From the NCBI GenBank assembly GCA_902651635.1, contig CACRSC010000009.1:367052-406942 (forward strand): DNA of 39,891 nucleotides. The letters are read 5' to 3'. Every line of letters begins with the position of its first letter. Within the stretch, counting starts at the first letter, position 1. This document shows, piece after piece, positions 20,335 through 29,170 of the stretch. The position numbers and the translations under genes were made by a program. Below the pieces are notes generated by a model. That model was not told the DNA's origin and did not search any database. It saw nothing but the letters and a program-made list of their open reading frames with translations. The stretch comes from Mastigamoeba balamuthi. Its lineage: Eukaryota; Evosea; Mastigamoebida; Mastigamoebidae.

Positions 20335-20610
20335 ATGCTGGTTGTGGCCGAGACGGGCGACGACGGCGTGACGGTGGTCGCGAGCCCGACGCCGGTCGCC
20401 ACGCGCCTGCACTACAGCGTCCTCGACTCTTCTGCGTCGCCCGCGCTCGCAGCCTGCCCGTCTTACACCCATTCCGCCAACCCCTACGGCGTGCCCTCGA
20501 CCCTCTCGGGCGAGCCGCAGTGGCCCGCCGTCTGCACGAGCGCCGGGTGCGCCAAGCGCGCCGCCGACATCCCCTTCGCCGAGCCCGAGGCCAAGAGGCT
20601 GCGCCGCTAG
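20335..20610 (+). CDS. Small hypothetical protein with basic tail
   Basis: Single-exon reading of 91 residues from the ATG at 20335 (MLVVAETGDDGVTVVASPTP) to TAG. The middle is Ser/Pro/Ala-rich, with a NPYGVPSTLSGEPQWPAVC segment. The end is basic (EAKRLRR) and could be a nuclear signal. The frame stays open upstream, so an earlier start cannot be excluded, but C-runs there look non-coding. No family recognised; it could be a last exon of a longer gene. Confidence 0.45.
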   Translation: MLVVAETGDDGVTVVASPTPVATRLHYSVLDSSASPALAACPSYTHSANPYGVPSTLSGEPQWPAVCTSAGCAKRAADIPFAEPEAKRLRR

Positions 20611-21321
20611 AATAGCACGGAGGAGAAAATATCAACACCCCCCACCGCCAACCACGGAAAATGCCGCGCGGGCGCCACGGGGCGGGAGTCGGGGGGCTGT
20701 CGTGGGCGTGCCAAGATTAAAAATGGCGCGTCCTGCAACGGCCTCTCGCTCCCCCCGGTGCGCCAAAGAGACCACAGAGTTTTAAATTGTTTTTTTTCGC
20801 GAAGGCAAATGAGAAAAGAGAACGAAAGTACCCCACACGCCCACCACGATCACAGCATGCCACAGCCGCACGAAAAGAACCCCCCACAGCCCACGTACAA
20901 CGCCCCGGCCAAACCCGCCTCCTCAGGCTGCCTCCCACCCCTGGCCCCCTCCCTGCATATAGCTCAATGCTGTACACTAAGACAAAAATATACGAGTGTT
21001 CCAAGGGCCTTAGAAAAGAGCCCCCTGTACGGAAAACGGTTCTGTTGCCTCTGTTTGGCAGTGCCCCCTTACTCCCGTACATTCTCCCGGGAAAAATCGC
21101 CTCTGCGGACAATGTGCGGAACGCTGCCGTTCCGGGTAACCTCCGGCACCCCTTGCCCCCGAGGCCGGGAAGGAAGTAGGCCTACGTCACATCAGGGGAA
21201 ATACAGGGCAAGGGACTTAACCCCAACAAAAGTCTACTAAATTCAATCGACATTCGCTGCTACTCCTGTCCAACCCCCCCAATTCCGCTCGCGCGCGCGC
21301 AGGGGGCAGGCCTGTCCCGCG
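20611..21321. other. Intergenic region upstream of the Speedy-like gene
   Basis: 711 bp with no supported gene. A T-run (20788) and several short A/T islands are present, including TTAAATTCAATC at 21238. Nothing else was recognised. Confidence 0.4.
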
Positions 21322-22253
21322 ATGAGCTGCGCAGAGGGGTCCGGGACGTCCGGGCGCTGGGGCTGGGCCGCCTCCCTGCGCAGGCCTGGCGCGGGGGCCG
21401 CGGCCGCAGGGCCCAGCACGCCGGCGGCTGCCACGTCAGAACACGTGTCACCGCGTCAGCGCCGGCCGAACAAGCGCATGAAGCCGGCCAGCCCTGACGG
21501 CAGCAGCGACGCCACGCCGCGCAGGCTGCATGACGTCACCGAAGTGGTGCCACGTCAGGGGTTCCTGGCGACGACGCCGCGGGCGCTCGAGGTCACGCCG
21601 TTCTGCGCATTTGTGGGGCTGCTGGACGTGCACAAGGCCTTTTTCGAGCAGCACACGCGGACGGGCTTACTGGACTGGTGCGCAGCCTGGAGAGGAGGGT
21701 TGGGGCTGTGGGAGGGAGGAGCCTCACTCTGGGAGCGGATGGCTGGCTAGCTGGGTGCTGGGGCTGGCGTACTGGTACCTGCTGAGGCTGCACGCGAGGA
21801 GCGTGCAGGAGGACTTCACGTCGTGGAGGCTGTTCGAGGCGCTGTGCCTCGCGTGGGGTGCACGGACCTGCGATTGTCCGCTGGCCCCGATTAACTCTGC
21901 GCCCTTCTTCTGCCTCAGACGTGGAGGAGGACTCGGACGTGGGCCGCAAGACCCTCGCCGACTACGTCGCCGGCCCCGAGCCCGTCGACCGCGACTGCGA
22001 CAGCCTCTGGCGCAGGAAGCGCGTCTTCCTCGAGCACGGTGCCCCCAGCCCCCTCTCCCCGGTCATTCTCAGCACCCCTGAGCAGCCTCCCACAGGGAAG
22101 GTGGCCATGTGGGAGGCGCTGGGCTGGAGAGCCAACGCCTCGTTCGAGTCGGTCTGCGAGGTGCTGATGACGCTGCCCGCGCACCCACTGCTGGCCACGG
22201 CGCGCAGCGCGAGGGCGCTGACCACACTGGAGGCCGCCGGCATACTCCTATGA
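21322..22253 (+). CDS. SPDY: Speedy/RINGO-like cyclin-like CDK activator
   Basis: Exons 21322-21677, 21751-21857, 21919-22038 and 22096-22253, giving 246 residues. The N-terminal 75 residues are disordered and basic (RRPNKRMKPASPDG). The rest matches the Speedy/RINGO box: a first helix FCAFVGLLDVHKAFFEQHTR, AYWYLLRLHARS, the core ALCLAWDVEEDSD (compare ALYLANTVEEDEE of the animal proteins), then LWRRKRVFLEHG and MWEALGWRANASF.SVCEVL, which aligns with LWDRIDYRAIVSRRCCEEVM. Speedy/RINGO proteins fold like a cyclin box and activate CDK1/CDK2 without T-loop phosphorylation. Intron 3 (57 nt) is in frame and stop-free, but its removal gives the better alignment. The start is the first ATG of the frame. 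The family call rests on alignment by eye. Confidence 0.62.
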
Positions 22254-22497
22254 AGGAGGAGGGGGGCGATTGGTGATTGAATTGGCCCCACGAGTGTCGG
22301 GGCCATCTCTGGAGAGTTGTGTGTCTGCCCGTTGCGCAATATAAGCCGCGAAGTCTTTGGAATCGAAAGGAAAAGTCTCTCGGGGCCTGTTACTGTTGAT
22401 GTTCTCGGCAGCGCACAGCGTGAATTTTTGGTGCACTGCTGTATTTGGCAACGGGTGCGTGCGATTCACTGCCTCACGCTCTCTCTGCTGCGCGTCG

Positions 22498-24105
22498 ATG
22501 GCGCGACCCCCGACGCCAGGATCGGTGCTCGCCGACGCCGTGGCCTCGATCGCCACGGTGACCGCGTTCCTCTCGGACTGGCGCTCCGCTGTCCGGCGCT
22601 TCCCCGCGGACCTCGACACTCTGCGCCGCGAGCTCGCGGTCCTCGCGGACTCCGTCTCGCAGATGCGCGGCGCGCTGCCCGCGGGCACCACCGCGCTGAT
22701 CATCCAGACGCTGCCGATGATGCACAAGCGCCTGGCGCGGATGCAGGCCCGCCGCGGGCTCGCGACGGCGATGGCCTGCGGGTGGCGCCTCGCGGACCTC
22801 GACGAGCTCCGCACGGACCTGCGCCGCGTCGTCGACGCAGTCGCCGCTGCGACGATACCCGCCAGCGCGCTTCTGCACGTCGCCTCCAAGGTCGCGCTGA
22901 CCGAGGCCGCGCTGGCGCCGTGCAAGCCCGTGTGCGGCGCTGTGGAGTTCTGGAAGGACAACATCGAGGCACGGCAGGCAAACCCCCTATTATTAGTGGC
23001 TGATCACAGGACGCGTCCCCCTCCCTTCGCCCAGCACGCGATCGCGGGGCTGGAGGTGCCGACGGGCGAGCTGGTGAACGTCGCCATCGCGCGCACGCAC
23101 ATGTTCCGCGGCGAGGCCACGTCGAGGCTGACGTGGGAGCTCGACATGGACAACAGCGGAGTCGTGACTGCCCCCGAGTACGCGCGCTGGTGCGTCGTCG
23201 AAGAGCGCACGCCGCTGTCGTGGCTGCAGGCGTGGGAGTCGCCCAAGCGGCAGCGGGTGCTCTGGGTGTTCGATAACCCGGCCAACAGCCCTCCGTACGC
23301 GCAGGCCATCAACTTCTCGTTCCAGCCCGCCGACAGCACAGACCACGCGGTGAGCCTCCTCAAGGACAGGCCCGACGACTACGCGGCCATCATCACCAAC
23401 ATGGTCCGCCTGGAGAAGCGCGACGGCGAGGCGGTGGCCATGCAGCACTCGACCGCGGGCCTCGAGCTCATTCAGAGGATCCGAAAGGAGCTGCAGCTCG
23501 ACAAGCCCATCATGATCCTCGACTCGGACTGCTTCAAGTCCACGCTGCTCTACGACAAGTGTATTGAGTCGGGCGCCACCGGAGTCGTGGCTGACATCAA
23601 CGCGTTCCTGAACCAGTCAGCGCTTCGGCTCGACCCCGAGGGCTACGAGTGCCCCTTTGAGTACAAGCGCCCGCCCGGTGTGAAGAACAGGGAGGCCTCG
23701 ACCGTGTCGATGCTGGACAGCGCTCCCAAGCACCAGTTCGCCATGGGGAGGCCACTCCCGGCCCTCAGGCGGCTGCCGACCAACAAGCCCGTCAACAAGG
23801 TGCTGCAGCTGAGGGAGAAGGCGCCTGTGACAGCGCGCCCTGTGGCCTCTGCGTCTGTCAGGAGGCCCACTAGCCTCCCCATCACGTCCAACACACAAAA
23901 GGCGCCTGGCGCGGCAGCGACCTACTCAGCCCCCATGTCGCCCAAGGGACCAGCACCAGCTGCCGTCCCGATGACGCCCAAGGCGAGCGCTGTAACTCTG
24001 ACGTCGTGGGGCTACATGCCACCCTCGACCGCCCCTCCCTTTGCTCGGCAGGCCTTGCCGAGACCTGTCAGCACAAACTCCGTGGGTAGACCCAAGTTGC
24101 AATGA
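22498..24105 (+). CDS. EF-hand and receiver-like domain protein
   Basis: The open reading frame from ATG 22498 (MARPPTPGSVLADAVASIAT) to TGA codes 535 residues unspliced. Positions 22978-23034 probably form an in-frame GC-AG intron (CAG|GCAAAC...CCCAG), which would leave 516. Residues 1-150 form a helical bundle resembling HeLo/MLKL-type N-terminal domains in outline only. Near residue 216 there is one EF-hand loop, DMDNSGVVTAPE. From about 253 to 380 a response-regulator-like fold is visible (RVLWVFDN, DDYAAIITNMVR, GLELIQRIRKEL, KPIMILDS, SGATGVVADINAFL). The usual phospho-acceptor Asp appears replaced by Asn in IITNM, so it is probably a pseudo-receiver. The C-terminal 130 residues are Pro/Ala-rich and disordered. 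ORF upstream of 22498 is ignored because ATATAAG lies there. Confidence 0.7.
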   Translation: MARPPTPGSVLADAVASIATVTAFLSDWRSAVRRFPADLDTLRRELAVLADSVSQMRGALPAGTTALIIQTLPMMHKRLARMQARRGLATAMACGWRLADLDELRTDLRRVVDAVAAATIPASALLHVASKVALTEAALAPCKPVCGAVEFWKDNIEARQANPLLLVADHRTRPPPFAQHAIAGLEVPTGELVNVAIARTHMFRGEATSRLTWELDMDNSGVVTAPEYARWCVVEERTPLSWLQAWESPKRQRVLWVFDNPANSPPYAQAINFSFQPADSTDHAVSLLKDRPDDYAAIITNMVRLEKRDGEAVAMQHSTAGLELIQRIRKELQLDKPIMILDSDCFKSTLLYDKCIESGATGVVADINAFLNQSALRLDPEGYECPFEYKRPPGVKNREASTVSMLDSAPKHQFAMGRPLPALRRLPTNKPVNKVLQLREKAPVTARPVASASVRRPTSLPITSNTQKAPGAAATYSAPMSPKGPAPAAVPMTPKASAVTLTSWGYMPPSTAPPFARQALPRPVSTNSVGRPKLQ

Positions 24106-24503
24106 CTACTAGTACCCTATTCATGCACCAGCTGCAGCTCTGTCTGCTCAAGGACGCTCGGTTGAGGCAGCACCAGCATTTACATCTGATAGGTGGCGTG
24201 AGAGAATGGTGCAGCTTAGCCGGAGTGGCTGCTGATAAGTCCGCGTCGTCTCTGTGCACTCCTGTGCCTCTTCTGGTGGAACGATTGCAAAGACGACGAC
24301 TACTCGCTCGACCACTTCTGATTAGGGATTGTGGGCCGTGCTTGCCATGGTTTTGCGACCCTGGGCGGCAAGGCCAGTACGGCTCAGTGTGAAAGATAAT
24401 GCAAGCTTTGTTGACCCACATGCTCAAAATTCCAGTGGTACGAGACGCGTGGTCAAAGAAGCTCATGCGCTTCAGTCCTCCTCCTGACTCATCACAGAGA
24501 GCC
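24106..24503. other. Convergent 3' region
   Basis: 398 bp between the stop codons of the receiver-like gene and the DsbA-like gene. The open frame 24102-24392 overlaps the preceding stop and has no family resemblance. No repeat or RNA gene was recognised. Confidence 0.4.
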
Positions 24504-25552
24504 TCAGAGTTCCTGAGACTTGAGAAGCCCGTCGATGAACGACCTCCACTGCGCAAAAGTCCACTCCCCGTCGCACTGGTCGCAGAGCACGCCGTTGACC
24601 CAGAACATCGGAGTCCCATACACGCCCTGTGTGGCCACAGTGATGTCAGATGCAATGACGATAATGCAATGGGCCCTGGGCACATACCCGCGATGCGACA
24701 AACTTCCACGAGGCCCTCGCCTGCATCTCAGTTGCTGTGTCCGAGATCACGCTGGGTGGTCTCGGTGAGTTGCACAACAACAGGATAGGGTCTAGATTTG
24801 GAAATCACCTCCAGAAGTCGGATTCGGGGATCTTGGCAGTCTGCGCGGCCCACGTGGCGAATCTGGTCTCGAGAGCGCTGACGGTGTCGTTGGGGTTGCT
24901 CCACTGGTCCAGAGCCTCGTAGAGGTGCGCCACGTAGTCGAGCGCAACCTCGTCTCCGGACAGCTTCTTCACCGTCGCGATTGCTTTGGCAGCCACAAAC
25001 GAATTCCTGTCTCGCGTGTCACAGTGGCCATGTCAGCACGAATGACCGCTTATTACCAACACTTATGTTCACTGCACAGCCCCGCTATGTGCAATCGCGG
25101 GGGCAAACAGGGTGCTGCGCATCTCGGCTCGTCTCTTTGTAATTCGGAGCCAGATACTCATTTGATTGATAGGGAAGGACGGGGTCGATTGGGGTGTGAA
25201 CGTCGGTGTTGGGGTGTGGGGTGTGGCCTTTGTGCGTTCGTGCCTGTGATAGGGCAGCGGGTAGATGTGCGCCACGTAGCGCAGGCTCGAGTGGTAGTAG
25301 GCAGCGACCTGGCGGACGATGGGGTTTGCCTGCTGGCAGTCGGAGCAGGCGGGATCGATGAACTCCTGGACTCGCACACCGACGAGTCAGCAGAGCAGCC
25401 AGAGGCAGCGAGCGAGTGGGGGGTACCTCGAGGAGGATCAGCGGATTGCTGGGCCCTGTGGCGAGTCCGTCGTACCGCGGCTGGATCGGGGGCCCCGCAA
25501 GGACGCAGGCCAGGCACAGAGCGAGCACCGCTGCCGTCGCACGGGTCATCAT
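24504..25552 (-). CDS. Secreted DsbA/thioredoxin-like protein
   Basis: Five exons: 25552-25427, 25365-25244, 25006-24809, 24751-24688 and 24626-24504, giving 210 residues. The second intron (25243-25007, 237 nt) uses a GC donor (ACAG|GCACGA); joining gives YPLPYHRNSFVAAKAIATV, the DsbA-like helical-insert start. An N-terminal signal peptide (MMTRATAAVLALCLACVLAG) sends it to the secretory pathway. EFIDPACSDCQQANP carries the active-site CxxC at Cys49/Cys52. GVYGTPMFWVNGV supplies the cis-Pro loop (Pro176), followed by a second CxxC, CDQC (185-188). The fold suggests thiol-disulfide exchange in the ER or outside the cell. Direction (oxidase or reductase) cannot be told. AGATATTTTTG lies about 23 nt before the ATG. 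Confidence 0.85.
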
Positions 25553-25574
25553 TCGGGTGGGGGCAAGTGAGTGG

Positions 25575-25585
25575 CAAAAATATCT
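25575..25585 (-). promoter_or_regulatory. AGATATTTTTG core element of the DsbA-like gene
   Basis: Exact 11-base word on the minus strand, ending about 23 nt before the ATG at 25552. The same 11 bases occur on the plus strand 30 nt before the neighbouring gene's ATG at 26007. Probable TATA-like core promoter. Confidence 0.45.
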
Positions 25586-25966
25586 TCGGAGGGAGATTTC
25601 CTCGAACAACCCAATTGAATATGGTTGAGGTCATTGGATCGAGGAGTGCGAGGATTGGCTGAGAGGGGATGACAGAGGCCGGGAAGTGACAGACGTGTCT
25701 CTGGGGATTATTCAGACCCGTTCGTGGACTTCGCCCGCATGATCTCGGCAACTCAATTCAATTGGGTATCGGATGTGGTAATCGCCGTGGAATGCCACTC
25801 CTCGTTTCGGACTTCGTCGTGTGATTCATTTCGGGAAACGGCTGCGCCTCGGGGGAATCGCGAGCAGACCACGCCGTCCTGCAACGCGGTGCCGGCCCTC
25901 GCCCCCTCCGGAACACCTCCCTGTCTGGTGTGGGCACCCCCCGGCGCTGATTTTATGCCCTCTTCC

Positions 25967-25977
25967 AGATATTTTTG
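25967..25977 (+). promoter_or_regulatory. AGATATTTTTG core element of the 26007 gene
   Basis: Exact copy, facing right, of the word found before the divergent DsbA-like gene. It ends about 30 nt before the ATG at 26007. Probable TATA-like core promoter. Confidence 0.45.
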
Positions 25978-26006
25978 TGCTCAGAGGGCAAAAGCGCTTT
26001 CTTGCA

Positions 26007-26749
26007 ATGATGGCGGACACGCGCCCCACATTCGTCGTCCCGCAGCCCGCGGACGCCGCGGCCGTCTCGCAGTCGGTCCCCTACGGCATGGCCCGGCGCA
26101 CGGGCGGCGCCTCGTACGACGAGATCAAGCGCAAGTACCTCAGCTCGCTGCACATACTCGACGCCACGCCGCCGCCGCCGGGGCCCGCGTCCCACGTGGC
26201 GGCGCCGGCGCCGTCGATGCCGGCGCCCGCGGCGGAATCGGGCGCCGCGCAGGGCGAGCAGCGCAGACGGGCGGAACCGATGATGTTCGAGATGGACGGC
26301 GATGACGGAGAGCCGGTCCCGCCTGCCGCAGGCGGTGACGAGGAGCGTGGTGACGTCAGCACGGGGGAGGAGGAGGACGAGCGCGCCGACGCCGACGGCG
26401 ACGCCGACGCGCCTGCGAACCCGGGCGAGGAGACCTTCAAGAGCCCCGCGCGCATAGGCCGCGTGGGCGACGTGCGTTGCCCTCCGCCGTTCTCCCCCCA
26501 AGCGCCAGGCAGGGGTCCGAAACTCTTGGCGAACTGAATTGAATTCAATGTGACGTCATTGCGGGGTTGAATTTTGCTGTTGCCACCGAAGTCGTCGCTG
26601 ACGCGGGGACGCCCGCCGGGGGTGGGCCTCCGGCGTCGCAGAGGGGCGCGGGAGTGGGGTTCGTGCCGCCGTACCTGCTGTCCCAGACGGCGCAGGGGAG
26701 CTTCGCGACATCACTGCCGAGCTGGCACCCGCACTTCAGCAACATCTAG
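26007..26749 (+). CDS. Unknown protein, disordered acidic middle
   Basis: Exons 26007-26471 and 26642-26749 (170-nt intron, GAC|GTGCGT to GCAG), giving 190 residues. Phase 0 at both borders supports this pairing; the acceptor-like GAAG at 26591 is out of phase. The N-terminus MMADTRPTFVVPQPAD leads into PYGMARRTGGASYDEIKRKY, which looks conserved. The middle is Ala/Pro-rich and then strongly acidic. The end, GVGFVPPYLLSQTAQGSFAT and SWHPHFSNI, also looks conserved. The intron contains an ACTGAATTGAATTCAATG island. I do not recognise the family. The pattern of two short ordered ends and a disordered middle suggests a binding protein. Confidence 0.65.
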
Positions 26750-27001
26750 TCGCCCATCCAGTGTCCTCCTCCAGCGGCGGGCATTTTCCTCGACCCATTT
26801 AATTCCCCCCTCTCACTCTTTGTCTCTCTGTTCACGCGCGTCAAACAATCGGTCCCCTGTCCTCGCGGAGTGGATTCTACCGGCCTGGCCCTCCCCTCCT
26901 CCTCCTCCCGCCCAGCCGTGCCCACCGCGCCTGCTCTGCAGTGCTTTTTTATTGGCTGAATTGTGTGCTCTGTAGGCGCCGCCCAGGGACAGGCCCGCTG
27001 C

Positions 27002-27662
27002 TTAGCACACGACGCAGTCCTTGTGGCGCTTGTACTGCATGAGGTACTTGAGCTGCGTGCGGTTGATGGCCCCGGGCCTCTTGCTGCGCACAAACTCGAC
27101 CGTGCGTGCCGCGTCGCCGTACCCGTTCTCTATGAGCGCGATGCACACGAGCAGCGGCGACCTGCCCAGCCCTGCCACGCAGTGCACCCCAATCGCGTCC
27201 CCCTTGCCCTCGGCAAAGAACGCCTGCGCCACGGGTTGCATGAATAATGTAATTTCATTACACTGACGTAATTGCAAATGCATAAAATGTATGTGCGTAT
27301 CACCGCAAGTGCGCAGCAGGGTGTGGGGAGCTGGGAACCACGCGACTTGAATCCCTTGATGCGATGGGGGGTACCTTGCAGAGGGCGAGCCACTGGTCGA
27401 TGGACTTCTTCTCGGGGACGTCTCCGTCGTCGAAGGCGAGGGGCAGCACGTCGATGCCGGCCTCCTTGAGGCGGGCGTCGTCGTAGGTGGGGTCGCACGC
27501 GCGGACGACGGTCCGGACGCGGTGGCGCTTGAGCTCGGCGATGTACGCGTCGACGGTGCTGTCGTAGGGCGCGTCGAAGAGCACGAAGCGGAGGTCCTTG
27601 TACTCGACAGGCGAGAAGGGCCGCGGGACCCCGCCCGAAGTTGAATCCGCTGGCTGCGCCAT
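27002..27662 (-). CDS. PTP4A: PRL-type (PTP4A) protein tyrosine phosphatase
   Basis: Exons 27662-27375 and 27223-27002 with a 151-nt intron, giving 169 residues (animal PRLs about 173). Family blocks are [32 protein letters not shown], the acid loop LAFDDGDVP, the P-loop [10 protein letters not shown] with Cys111 and Arg117, and YLMQYKR. PRLs usually have Ala after the P-loop Arg; this one has Ser, as in most phosphatases and unlike the slow animal enzymes. The last four residues, CVVC, fit a prenylation box, so the protein is probably membrane-anchored, as PRLs are. GATAAATAC on the minus strand (27705-27697) lies about 35 nt before the ATG. Confidence 0.93.
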
Positions 27663-27696
27663 CAGTCCGGTTTCTGAAATCTCCCTAAAGATACAG

Positions 27697-27705
27697 TATT
27701 TATCA
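27697..27705 (-). promoter_or_regulatory. TATA-like element of the PRL gene
   Basis: Minus-strand GATAAATAC about 35 nt before the ATG at 27662. Same distance class as the elements of neighbouring genes. Confidence 0.35.
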
Positions 27706-27860
27706 TTGATAGATTTGATACGGGAGATATCGTTATGTACAAGCGGCAACCCTGTCATCATTCGTCTCTGCCATCTCATCCTGGCCCGCCTATTGCCTGA
27801 GAGGTACCCAGCGAGATAATGCGGAAATCTAAATGTGACATCACGGATTGAATCTAGCCG

Positions 27861-27870
27861 CTATTTATAG
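27861..27870 (+). promoter_or_regulatory. TATA-like element of the calcyphosin gene
   Basis: CTATTTATAG ends about 30 nt before the ATG at 27901. Good TATA-box likeness and the same spacing as other genes here. Confidence 0.45.
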
Positions 27871-27900
27871 TCACCTCCTCGCTCTTAGGTCTCCGTTACG

Positions 27901-28677
27901 ATGGCCCTCGATCAGAAGAAGCCCATGGTGTCCCTTGCGGACCTCCAGGCCGCCATCAAGGACCGCCTCTCCAAGCGCGGCGGGACGGGCATCCACGCGC
28001 TGGGCGTGAACTTCAAGAACTGGGACGACGACGGCAACAAGAAGCTCAACAAGGAGGAGCTGTCCAAGGCCCTGGCCGAGATGGGCATCCCCGTCAACAA
28101 GACCGAGCTCGCCGCCATCATGCAGTACTACGACCGCGACGGCGACGGCAACATCAGCTTCGACGAGTTCCTCGTGGGGCTCAAGAGCGAGATCAGCCCA
28201 CGCCGCCAGGCCCTCGTAGAGAAGGTCCTTCCTTCATTGCCAGATTCGCGGATTCCTGATATATCTCCCGATGGCGATTCATTGGCTGATTCCCGCTTTT
28301 GAATTTGAATGGACAGGCATTCAGGATCCTGGACAAGGATACCAGCGGCAACATCACCATCGACGAGATCGTCTCGAGGTACGACGCGAGCCGCTCGCCC
28401 GAGGTGCTCGCGGGGCGCGCCACCGCACGCCAGGTGCTCGAGGACTTCCTGGGCTCGTTCGAGGGCTACCTGGGGAGCGGCAACCACGACAAGATCGTGA
28501 CGTTCAAGGAATTCTGTGAGTCACTTCCCGGATTCGGAAATCGCGATTCCGAAGATATCACTCATGAACCACGCGTTTGTCGCAGGCGACTACTACACGG
28601 GTATCAGCAGCAGCATCGACGACGACGAGTACTTTGTCCTGATGATGTGCTCGGCGTGGCACATCGCCGAGAAGTGA
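27901..28677 (+). CDS. CAPSL: Calcyphosin-like EF-hand protein
   Basis: Exons 27901-28224, 28317-28515 and 28586-28677, giving 204 residues, the usual calcyphosin length. EF-hand loops are visible at residues 42-53 (DDDGNKKLNKEE), 78-89 (DRDGDGNISFDE) and 114-125 (DKDTSGNITIDE). The fourth region (GNHDKIVTFKEF) lacks the leading Asp pattern, so it is probably degenerate, as in the family. Family marks include GIHALGVNFKNWD at the start, VLEDFLGSFEG, and the C-terminal FCDYYTGISSSIDDDEYFV with a final SAW. Calcyphosins are calcium-binding proteins, often found in cilia and flagella. Here it would fit the flagellate set with IFT88. It diverges from PRL over 238 bp. Confidence 0.93.
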
Positions 28678-29170
28678 GCGTGGGAAGATGACCAGCCGTG
28701 GAGAGGGTGTGTACGAAACACAGAATCTGAAAATCTGAGCAGAATGAGCCCTTACAATTGCCACTCCCGAGGCTGTCCGTGTTCGTCACCCATACGAGTG
28801 GCACTTACTCATCAGACCGCAACTTTCGACGCATCTCACCCCGGGCGCTTTTTGGCAGAATCTCACCGAACCCGAATGCGGTATCGTGGTGGATGGGTTT
28901 TGGGGCTTACTCCTACCCAGTGGCACCCCTGTGACTCGGCACGCCTGACTTTTCCCCGATTGCGGGCACATGCGGGGCAATTCCCCTTGATCGGGGCGAC
29001 GTGCACTGAAGGTGCACAAATATCTTCCCCCCACACCCCTCGGGGTGCCTGAGTTAAGTGAACAGGGCTCCGGCCCACACAACCTGAATTCTCTTCTGCG
29101 TGTCGTCGTGTACGCGTGGGTGGGAGGACCCGTCACCAGATTCACATCAAAGAACACGCACGCACCGCCA
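28678..29170. other. Intergenic region upstream of G-beta
   Basis: 493 bp. AAATATCT occurs at 29018-29025, about 146 nt before the G-beta ATG. No gene of its own; open frames are short and lack likeness to known families. Confidence 0.4.

Larger units (their letters stand above)
25553..26006. other. Divergent promoter region
   Basis: 454 bp between two divergent start codons, with one AGATATTTTTG facing each gene and ATTGAATT-type islands at 25612 and 25752. No gene of its own was recognised. Confidence 0.5.

Noticed and set aside
26081-26548. Minus-strand open frame opposite the 26007 gene
   Set aside because: Ser/Pro-rich antisense shadow. The plus strand has a start, TATA-like element, phased intron and conserved-looking ends.
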